Positions 48,601 through 60,600 of a DNA stretch of 64,000 nt are shown here, piece by piece (position 1 is the stretch's first letter; every line of letters starts with the position of its first letter). The stretch is from Mesostigma viride (lineage: Eukaryota; Streptophyta; Mesostigmatophyceae; Mesostigmatales; Mesostigmataceae): NCBI GenBank assembly GCA_009746045.1, contig RPFO01000156.1, positions 444,278 to 508,277 of the forward strand. Reading direction: 5' to 3'. Made by a program: the position numbers and the translations under genes. The notes below the pieces were generated by a model. It saw only the letters and a list, made by a program, of their open reading frames with translations. It was not told the origin of the DNA and did no database searches.

Positions 48601-51600
48601 CTCTATGGCATGGATAACAAAGCCACTCACTTGTCTCTATGGCATGGATAACAAAGCCACTCACTTGTCTCCTCTATGGCATGGATAACAAAGCCACTCA
48701 CTTGTCTCTATGGCATGGATAACAAAGCCACTCACTTGTCTCTATGGCATGGATAACAAAGCCACTCACTTGTCTCCTCTATGGCATGGATAACAAAGCC
48801 ACTCACTTGTCTCTATGGCATGGATAACAAAGCCACTCACTTGTCTCCTCTATGGCATGGATAACAAAGCCACTCACTTGTCTCTATGGCATGGATAACA
48901 AAGCCACTCACTTGTCTCTATGGCATGGATAACAAAGCCACTCACTTGTCTCTATGGCATGGATAACAAAGCCACTCACTTGTTCCTCTATGGCATGGAT
49001 AACAAAGCCACTCACTTGTCTCCTCTATGGCATGGATAACAAAGCCACTCACCTGTCTCTATGGCATGGATAACAAAGCCACTCACTTGTCTCCTCTATG
49101 GCATGGATAACAAAGCCACTCACTTGTCTCCTCTATGGCATGGATAACAAAGCCACTCACTTGTCTCCTCTATGGCATGGATAACAAAGCCACTCACTTG
49201 TCTCTATGGCATGGATAACAAAGCCACTCACTTGTCTCCTCTATGGCATGGATAACAAAGCCACTCACTTGTCTCCTCTATGGCATGGATAACAAAGCCA
49301 CTCACTTGTCTCCTCTATGGCATGGATAACAAAGCCACTCACTTGTCTCTATGGCATGGATAACAAAGCCACTCACTTGTCTCTATGGCATGGATAACAA
49401 AGCCACTCACTTGTCTCCTCTATGGCATGGATAACAAAGCCACTCACTTGTCTCTATGGCATGGATAACAAAGCCACTCACTTGTCTCTATGGCATGGAT
49501 AACAAAGCCACTCACTTGTCTCCTCTATGGCATGGATAACAAAGCCACTCACTTGTCTCTATGGCATGGATAACAAAGCCACTCACTTGTCTCCTCTATG
49601 GCATGGATAACAAAGCCACTCACTGTCTCTATGGCATGGATAACAAAGCCACTCACTTGTCTCTATGGCATGGATAACAAAGCCACTCACTTGTCTCTAT
49701 GGCATGGATAACAAAGCCACTCACTTGTCTCTATGGCATGGATAACAAAGCCACTCACTTGTCTCCTCTATGGCATGGATAACAAAGCCACTCACTTGTC
49801 TCTATGGCATGGATAACAAAGCCACTCACTGTCTCCTCTATGGCATGGATAACAAAGCCACTCACTTGTCTCCTCTATGGCATGGATAACAAAGCCACTC
49901 ACTTGTCTCCTCTATGGCATGGATAACAAAGCCACTCACTTGTCTCCTCTATGGCATGGATAACAAAGCCACTCACTTGTCTCTATGGCATGGATAACAA
50001 AGCCACTCACTTGTCTCTATGGCATGGATAACAAAGCCACTCACTTGTCTCCTCTATGGCATGGATAACAAAGCCACTCACTTGTCTCTATGGCATGGAT
50101 AACAAAGCCACTCACTTGTCTCCTCTATGGCATGGATAACAAAGCCACTCACTTGTCTCTATGGCATGGATAACAAAGCCACTCACTTGTCTCTATGGCA
50201 TGGATAACAAAGCCACTCACTTGTCTCCTCTATGGCATGGATAACAAAGCCACTCACTTGTCTCCTCTATGGCATGGATAACAAAGCCACTCACTTGTCT
50301 CCTCTATGGCATGGATAACAAAGCCACTCACTGTCTCTATGGCATGGATAACAAAGCCACTCACTTGTCTCTCTATGGCATGGATAACAAAGCCACTCAC
50401 TTGTCTCTATGGCATGGATAACAAAGCCACTCACTTGTCTCCTCTATGGCATGGATAACAAAGCCACTCACTTGTCTCTATGGCATGGATAACAAAGCCA
50501 CTCACTTGTCTCTATGGCATGGATAACAAAGCCACTCACTTGTCTCCTCTATGGCATGGATAACAAAGCCACTCACTTGTCTCTATGGCATGGATAACAA
50601 AGCCACTCACTGTCTCTATGGCATGGATAACAAAGCCACTCACTTGTCTCTATGGCATGGATAACAAAGCCACTCACTTGTCTCCTCTATGGCATGGATA
50701 ACAAAGCCACTCACTTGTCCTCTATGGCATGGATAACAAAGCCACTCACTTGTCTCTATGGCATGGATAACAAAGCCACTCACTTGTCTCTATGGCATGG
50801 ATAACAAAGCCACTCACTTGTCTCCTCTATGGCATGGATAACAAAGCCACTCACTTGTCTCTATGGCATGGATAACAAAGCCACTCACTTGTCTCTATGG
50901 CATGGATAACAAAGCCACTCACTTGTCTCCTCTATGGCATGGATAACAAAGCCACTCACTTGTCTCTATGGCATGGATAACAAAGCCACTCACTTGTCTC
51001 CTCTATGGCATGGATAACAAAGCCACTCACTTGTCTCTATGGCATGGATAACAAAGCCACTCACTTGTCTCTATGGCATGGATAACAAAGCCACTCACTT
51101 GTCTCTATGGCATGGATAACAAAGCCACTCACTTGTCCTCTATGGCATGGATAACAAAGCCACTCACTTGTCTCCTCTATGGCATGGATAACAAAGCCAC
51201 TCACTGTCTCTATGGCATGGATAACAAAGCCACTCACTTGTCTCCTCTATGGCATGGATAACAAAGCCACTCACTTGTCTCCTCTATGGCATGGATAACA
51301 AAGCCACTCACTTGTCTCCTCTATGGCATGGATAACAAAGCCACTCACTTGTCTCTATGGCATGGATAACAAAGCCACTCACTTGTCTCCTCTATGGCAT
51401 GGATAACAAAGCCACTCACTTGTCTCCTCTATGGCATGGATAACAAAGCCACTCACTTGTCTCCTCTATGGCATGGATAACAAAGCCACTCACTTGTCTC
51501 TATGGCATGGATAACAAAGCCACTCACTTGTCTCTATGGCATGGATAACAAAGCCACTCACTTGTCTCCTCTATGGCATGGATAACAAAGCCACTCACTT

Positions 51601-54600
51601 GTCTCTATGGCATGGATAACAAAGCCACTCACTTGTCTCTATGGCATGGATAACAAAGCCACTCACTTGTCTCCTCTATGGCATGGATAACAAAGCCACT
51701 CACTTGTCTCTATGGCATGGATAACAAAGCCACTCACTTGTCTCCTCTATGGCATGGATAACAAAGCCACTCACTTGTCTCTATGGCATGGATAACAAAG
51801 CCACTCACTTGTCTCTATGGCATGGATAACAAAGCCACTCACTTGTCTCTATGGCATGGATAACAAAGCCACTCACTTGTCTCTATGGCATGGATAACAA
51901 AGCCACTCACTTGTCTCCTCTATGGCATGGATAACAAAGCCACTCACTTGTCTCTATGGCATGGATAACAAAGCCACTCACTTGTCTCCTCTATGGCATG
52001 GATAACAAAGCCACTCACTTGTCTCCTCTATGGCATGGATAACAAAGCCACTCACTTGTCTCCTCTATGGCATGGATAACAAAGCCACTCACTTGTCTCC
52101 TCTATGGCATGGATAACAAAGCCACTCACTTGTCTCTATGGCATGGATAACAAAGCCACTCACTTGTCTCTATGGCATGGATAACAAAGCCACTCACTTG
52201 TCTCCTCTATGGCATGGATAACAAAGCCACTCACTTGTCTCTATGGCATGGATAACAAAGCCACTCACTTGTCTCCTCTATGGCATGGATAACAAAGCCA
52301 CTCACTTGTCTCTATGGCATGGATAACAAAGCCACTCACTTGTCTCTATGGCATGGATAACAAAGCCACTCACTTGTCTCCTCTATGGCATGGATAACAA
52401 AGCCACTCACTTGTCTCCTCTATGGCATGGATAACAAAGCCACTCACTTGTCTCCTCTATGGCATGGATAACAAAGCCACTCACTTGTCTCTATGGCATG
52501 GATAACAAAGCCACTCACTTGTCTCTCTATGGCATGGATAACAAAGCCACTCACTTGTCTCTATGGCATGGATAACAAAGCCACTCACTTGTCTCCTCTA
52601 TGGCATGGATAACAAAGCCACTCACTTGTCTCTATGGCATGGATAACAAAGCCACTCACTTGTCTCTATGGCATGGATAACAAAGCCACTCACTTGTCTC
52701 CTCTATGGCATGGATAACAAAGCCACTCACTTGTCTCTATGGCATGGATAACAAAGCCACTCACTTGTCTCTATGGCATGGATAACAAAGCCACTCACTT
52801 GTCTCTATGGCATGGATAACAAAGCCACTCACTTGTCTCCTCTATGGCATGGATAACAAAGCCACTCACTTGTCTCCTCTATGGCATGGATAACAAAGCC
52901 ACTCACTTGTCTCCTCTATGGCATGGATAACAAAGCCACTCACTTGTCTCTATGGCATGGATAACAAAGCCACTCACTTGTCTCTATGGCATGGATAACA
53001 AAGCCACTCACTTGTCTCTATGGCATGGATAACAAAGCCACTCACTTGTCTCCTCTATGGCATGGATAACAAAGCCACTCACTTGTCTCTATGGCATGGA
53101 TAACAAAGCCACTCACTTGTCTCTATGGCATGGATAACAAAGCCACTCACTTGTCTCCTCTATGGCATGGATAACAAAGCCACTCACTTGTCTCTATGGC
53201 ATGGATAACAAAGCCACTCACTTGTCTCTATGGCATGGATAACAAAGCCACTCACTGTCTCTATGGCATGGATAACAAAGCCACTCACTTGTCTCCTCTA
53301 TGGCATGGATAACAAAGCCACTCACTTGTCTCCTCTATGGCATGGATAACAAAGCCACTCACTTGTCTCCTCTATGGCATGGATAACAAAGCCACTCACT
53401 TGTCTCCTCTATGGCATGGATAACAAAGCCACTCACTTGTCTCTATGGCATGGATAACAAAGCCACTCACTTGTCTCTATGGCATGGATAACAAAGCCAC
53501 TCACTTGTCTCTATGGCATGGATAACAAAGCCACTCACTTGTTCCTCTATGGCATGGATAACAAAGCCACTCACTTGTCTCCTCTATGGCATGGATAACA
53601 AAGCCACTCACTTGTCTCTATGGCATGGATAACAAAGCCACTCACTTGTCTCCTCTATGGCATGGATAACAAAGCCACTCACTTGTCTCCTCTATGGCAT
53701 GGATAACAAAGCCACTCACTTGTCTCCTCTATGGCATGGATAACAAAGCCACTCACTTGTCTCTATGGCATGGATAACAAAGCCACTCACTTGTCTCTAT
53801 GGCATGGATAACAAAGCCACTCACTTGTCTCTATGGCATGGATAACAAAGCCACTCACTTGTCTCTATGGCATGGATAACAAAGCCACTCACTTGTCTCC
53901 TCTATGGCATGGATAACAAAGCCACTCACTTGTCTCTATGGCATGGATAACAAAGCCACTCACTTGTCTCCTCTATGGCATGGATAACAAAGCCACTCAC
54001 TTGTCTCTATGGCATGGATAACAAAGCCACTCACTTGTCTCTATGGCATGGATAACAAAGCCACTCACTTGTCTCCTCTATGGCATGGATAACAAAGCCA
54101 CTCACTTGTCTCCTCTATGGCATGGATAACAAAGCCACTCACTTGTCTCCTCTATGGCATGGATAACAAAGCCACTCACCTGTCTCTATGGCATGGATAA
54201 CAAAGCCACTCACTTGTCTCTCTATGGCATGGATAACAAAGCCACTCACTTGTCTCTATGGCATGGATAACAAAGCCACTCACTTGTCTCCTCTATGGCA
54301 TGGATAACAAAGCCACTCACTTGTCTCTATGGCATGGATAACAAAGCCACTCACTTGTCTCTATGGCATGGATAACAAAGCCACTCACTTGTCTCCTCTA
54401 TGGCATGGATAACAAAGCCACTCACTTGTCTCTATGGCATGGATAACAAAGCCACTCACTTGTCTCTATGGCATGGATAACAAAGCCACTCACTTGTCTC
54501 TATGGCATGGATAACAAAGCCACTCACTTGTCTCCTCTATGGCATGGATAACAAAGCCACTCACTTGTCTCCTCTATGGCATGGATAACAAAGCCACTCA

Positions 54601-57600
54601 CTTGTCTCCTCTATGGCATGGATAACAAAGCCACTCACTTGTCTCTATGGCATGGATAACAAAGCCACTCACTTGTCTCTATGGCATGGATAACAAAGCC
54701 ACTCACTTGTCTCTATGGCATGGATAACAAAGCCACTCACTTGTCTCCTCTATGGCATGGATAACAAAGCCACTCACTTGTCTCTATGGCATGGATAACA
54801 AAGCCACTCACTTGTCTCTATGGCATGGATAACAAAGCCACTCACTTGTCTCCTCTATGGCATGGATAACAAAGCCACTCACTTGTCTCTATGGCATGGA
54901 TAACAAAGCCACTCACTTGTCTCTATGGCATGGATAACAAAGCCACTCACTTGTCTCTATGGCATGGATAACAAAGCCACTCACTTGTCTCCTCTATGGC
55001 ATGGATAACAAAGCCACTCACTTGTCTCCTCTATGGCATGGATAACAAAGCCACTCACTTGTCTCCTCTATGGCATGGATAACAAAGCCACTCACTTGTC
55101 TCCTCTATGGCATGGATAACAAAGCCACTCACTTGTCTCTATGGCATGGATAACAAAGCCACTCACTTGTCTCTATGGCATGGATAACAAAGCCACTCAC
55201 CTGTCTCTATGGCATGGATAACAAAGCCACTCACTTGTTTCCTCTATGGCATGGATAACAAAGCCACTCACTTGTCTCCTCTATGGCATGGATAACAAAG
55301 CCACTCACTGTCTCTATGGCATGGATAACAAAGCCACTCACTTGTCTCCTCTATGGCATGGATAACAAAGCCACTCACTTGTCTCCTCTATGGCATGGAT
55401 AACAAAGCCACTCACTTGTCTCCTCTATGGCATGGATAACAAAGCCACTCACTTGTCTCTATGGCATGGATAACAAAGCCACTCACTTGTCTCTATGGCA
55501 TGGATAACAAAGCCACTCACTTGTCTCTATGGCATGGATAACAAAGCCACTCACCTGTCTCTATGGCATGGATAACAAAGCCACTCACTTGTTTCCTCTA
55601 TGGCATGGATAACAAAGCCACTCACCTGTCTCCTCTATGGCATGGATAACAAAGCCACTCACTTGTCTCTATGGCATGGATAACAAAGCCACTCACCTGT
55701 CTCTATGGCATGGATAACAAAGCCACTCACTTGTCTCCTCTATGGCATGGATAACAAAGCCACTCACTTGTTTCCTCTATGGCATGGATAACAAAGCCAC
55801 TCACTTGTCTCTATGGCATGGATAACAAAGCCACTCACTTGTCTCTATGGCATGGATAACAAAGCCACTCACTTGTCTCCTCTATGGCATGGATAACAAA
55901 GCCACTCACTTGTCTCTATGGCATGGATAACAAAGCCACTCACTTGTCTCTATGGCATGGATAACAAAGCCACTCACTTGTCTCCTCTATGGCATGGATA
56001 ACAAAGCCACTCACTTGTCTCTATGGCATGGATAACAAAGCCACTCACTTGTCTCTATGGCATGGATAACAAAGCCACTCACCTGTCTCTATGGCATGGA
56101 TAACAAAGCCACTCACCTGTCTCTATGGCATGGATAACAAAGCCACTCACCTGTCTCTATGGCATGGATAACAAAGCCACTCACTTGTCTCCTCTATGTC
56201 ATGGATAACAAAGCCACTCACTTGTCTCTATGGCATGGATAACAAAGCCACTCACCTGTCTCTGTGGCATGGATAACAAAGCCACTCACCTGTCTCTATG
56301 GCATGGATAACAAAGCCACTCACCTGTCTCTATGGCATGGATAACAAAGCCACTCACTTGTCTCCTCTATGTCATGGATAACAAAGCCACTCACTTGTCT
56401 CTATGGCATGGATAACAAAGCCACTCACCTGTCTCTATGGCATGGATAACAAAGCCACTCACTTGTCTCCTCTATGGCATGGATAACAAAGCCACTCACT
56501 TGTCTCCTCTATGGCATGGATAACAAAGCCACTCACTTGTCTCTATGGCACGGATAACAAAGCCACTCACTTGTCTCCTCTATGGCACGGATAACAAAGC
56601 CACTCACTTGTCTCCTCTATGGCACGGATAACAAAGCCACTCACTTGTCTCCTCTATGGCATGGATAACAAAGCCACTCACTTGTCTCTATGGCATGGAT
56701 AACAAAGCCACTCACTTGTCTCTATGGCATGGATAACAAAGCCACTCACTTGTCTCCTCTATGGCATGGATGACAAAGCCACTCACTTGTCTCTATGGCA
56801 TGGATAACAAAGCCACTCACTTGTCTCTATGGCATGGATAACAAAGCCACTCACTTGTCTCCTCTATGGCATGGATGACAAAGCCACTCACTTGTCTCCT
56901 CTATGGCATGGATAACAAAGCCACTCACTTGTCTCTATGGCATGGATAACAAAGCCACTCACTTGTCTCCTCTATGGCATGGATAACAAAGCCACTCACT
57001 TGTCTCCTCTATGGCATGGATAACAAAGCCACTCACTTGTCTCTATGGCATGGATAACAAAGCCACTCACTTGTCTCCTCTATGGCATGGATAACAAAGC
57101 CACTCACTTGTCTCTATGGCATGGATAACAAAGCCACTCACTTGTCTCTATGGCATGGATAACAAAGCCACTCACTTGTCTCTATGGCATGGATAACAAA
57201 GCCACTCACTTGTCTCCTCTATGGCATGGATAACAAAGCCACTCACTTGTCTCCTCTATGGCATGGATAACAAAGCCACTCACTTGTCTCCTCTATGGCA
57301 TGGATAACAAAGCCACTCACTTGTCTCTATGGCATGGATAACAAAGCCACTCACTTGTCTCCTCTATGGCATGGATAACAAAGCCACTCACTTGTCTCTA
57401 TGGCATGGATAACAAAGCCACTCACTTGTCTCCTCTATGGCATGGATAACAAAGCCACTCACTTGTCTCCTCTATGGCATGGATAACAAAGCCACTCACT
57501 TGTCTCCTCTATGGCATGGATAACAAAGCCACTCACCTGTCTCTATGGCATGGATAACAAAGCCACTCACTTGTCTCCTCTATGGCATGGATAACAAAGC

Positions 57601-60600
57601 CACTCACTTGTCTCTATGGCATGGATAACAAAGCCACTCACCTGTCTCCTCTATGGCATGGATAACAAAGCCACTCACTTGTCTCCTCTATGGCATGGAT
57701 AACAAAGCCACTCACTTGTCTCCTCTATGGCATGGATAACAAAGCCACTCACTTGTCTCCTCTATGGCATGGATAACAAAGCCACTCACTTGTCTCCTCT
57801 ATGGCATGGATAACAAAGCCACTCACCTGTCTCTATGGCATGGATAACAAAGCCACTCACTTGTCTCCTCTATGGCATGGATAACAAAGCCACTCACTTG
57901 TCTCTATGGCATGGATAACAAAGCCACTCACCTGTCTCCTCTATGGCATGGATAACAAAGCCACTCACTTGTCTCCTCTATGGCATGGATAACAAAGCCA
58001 CTCACCTGTCTCTATGGCATGGATAACAAAGCCACTCACTTGTCTCCTCTATGGCATGGATAACAAAGCCACTCACTTGTCTCCTCTATGGCATGGATAA
58101 CAAAGCCACTCACCTGTCTCTATGGCATGGATAACAAAGCCACTCACTTGTCTCTATGGCATGGATAACAAAGCCACTCACTTGTCTCTATGGCATGGAT
58201 AACAAAGCCACTCACCTGTCTCTCTTTGAGCTCCTCTTCGCTGACGTTGCCCGACATGACCTTGCTCAGCTGGTCGTAGCACCTGCAGGGGGGGGGGGGG
58301 GGGGGGGGGCGCATGTGTGATCATTGGGGCATATCACCACAAAGATTCTTCAGGACTCTGCGTCAAACCCAACAAGCTACGACGGCAAACTCGGGCCATT
58401 CTGCATTCAAACAGCATTGTCAGAGCATCCACTTTCGCACTTTCCCACCTAACCCCCCCCCAAGGAAACAGGGCTAGTCAGTATCTTCAGGGAGTTTTCG
58501 GGGAATGAAATGGTACAGTCTGACCCTTCCCCTGTTTCCTCCCTTTCTTTCTCCTTGTCACACCAAACCTGGACCGGCCAGCGGGATTTGTTTCAAAAAC
58601 GGCAGCGCGGGAGCAGTAACTCCCTCTTTTTGGCTTGCCGCCCCCCCCAGTCAGCGTCCCCCACCTGCTCATATGGAAGCCCTAGACTCGTCACTATAGC
58701 ATTAGCTTCTTTCACCAAAACCACCCCTATGCCCCCAACCGTGAGCTTCTCGTTCTCCAATAACTGATATTACAGCTATTGACACAATCACTGCAACCAC
58801 CGCTGTAACCCACCGGCGCACCACCTCCTTAAGCTCCGCGTTCTCCTATACCTGAAATCCTCAGTACCATTACTAGTGTTAATAATGGTTAATATGACCC
58901 ACCTGCGCACTCCCTCCTTGAGCTCCTCGTTCTCCGGGTCGTGCTTCAAGCCCTCCTGTTGGTGTGGGGATGTGGGAACACAAGTGGCCACATGGGTGGG
59001 CATGTGGGTGGGCATATTGGTGGGCATATTGGTGGGCATGTGGGTGGGCATATTGGTGGGCATATTGGTGGGCATATTGGTGGGCATGTGGGTGGGCATG
59101 CGGGTGGGCATGTGGGTGGGCATGTGGGTGGGCATGTGGGTGGGCATGTGGGTGGGCATGTGGGTGGGCATGCGGGTGGGCAAAAGGGTGTGTTCATGCT
59201 TGCGGTGAATAGGGGTGCGGTGGTGGGGTATAACCCGCTGCTCGTCCAATTTGTTGCAAAATAATACCAGTACGGGCTCATGAGCCACATCCTCACAATG
59301 AACTGCCTGACAAAATCGCTAGTGAGGCTACTGCTACACATCATATGATTATTGTGGTACATTGGATGCATTACTAATTACCGTGGCCAAGACATCTGCC
59401 CCCTCCCCTGGTACGCAGCGAACACTTTCTCATACTTAATTCAAATGAAGCTACCACTTCGCTGCTTACCGATGCCCCAAATCTCCAATGCCCTCCCTTC
59501 CAACCTGGTGCGTGGCGAGCGATCGTGTGGCTATTAATGAGTCTTAAAGCAGACCAACTTGAAACATGACCAATACTACTCGACCCTACCCACCCTGGTA
59601 CGCGGCGAGCACTCGTCTGGCTATTCATGAGTCTTACAGCGGACCGACTTGCGCACAAACAAGGGTCTAGGGCAGCAGCTCTGCTACAACAGCATCCATA
59701 ACCTTACTCCCTCGCATCGGCACCCCAGCCCGCTCACCAAATCCGTTGCGAGCGCCTTCCCATGCTAAAATTATGCTACTATCGCTTAGCTACCAGCAAC
59801 AACAAAATAGCCCCGATTCTAACGACGTTCCTGGTAGGTTGCGAGCGCCTTCCCATCTTCAAGTTATGCTGCTGTCGCTTAGCTAACAGAAACAACAACA
59901 AATGAGCGATTCTAACGACGTTACTCTTTACCCACCTGGTAGGTTGCGAGCGCCTTCTCGTAGTCGCGCATGAAGAACTGTGCGTGGCCCTTGCGCGAGT
60001 ACCCCTTGCCAAAGTTGGGCGCCATCTCGATGCACTTGTCGGCATCTTTGAGAGACTCCGGGAACGCCCCCAGCTTGGCGTAGCACGCCGCGCGGTTGCT
60101 GTACAGCCTGTAGTCGCTCGGGTCGCGCTTCATCGCGTCGCTGTAGAAGGTGACGGCCTCGGGGTACTGCTGCGCGCGGAACGCCTCGTTGCCTGCGGGC
60201 GGCCGTCACCATGGGGAAAAAAGGTTTGAACACGCAGTTTGGAAAAGAACAGACAAACCATTAATTAATTAATTAATTAGGAACATAACTCCGTTGGGAG
60301 TATATGTAGCGCATAGCCCAGAGAAGGGGCATATGGCCTATCATACATTCTAAGCTACTTCCTGCAAGGGTGGGAATGTAAACGACCCTTGCTCTAGGTG
60401 CACCAGGGCACTTGCAGCCCCATGATCTTTGACAAACCATGCTCCTTGAGAATCTGAGTTGTGAGAAAGAACAAACAAACCATATCCCTTAAAATCAGGT
60501 CTGAAAAAGAACAGACTAACCATGTCCCTGAAGAATCAGTTCTATAAAGGACCCTATCCCTTCAGAAGATACCGGCCAAAACCCCTAGGAAAAAAGCAGC

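Noticed and set aside
47397..51261. Repeated frames encoding MAWITKPLTCLYGMDNK-type peptides
   Set aside because: They arise from the 34/37-bp array in an STI1 intron and are antisense to the gene.
47217..58215. CRISPR-like array
   Set aside because: There are no unique spacers. Units are contiguous and nearly identical, and lie in a eukaryotic intron.
58964..59212. Gly-His-Val or Pro-Thr-Met repeat protein
   Set aside because: Translation of a 12-bp minisatellite inside STI1 intron 2.
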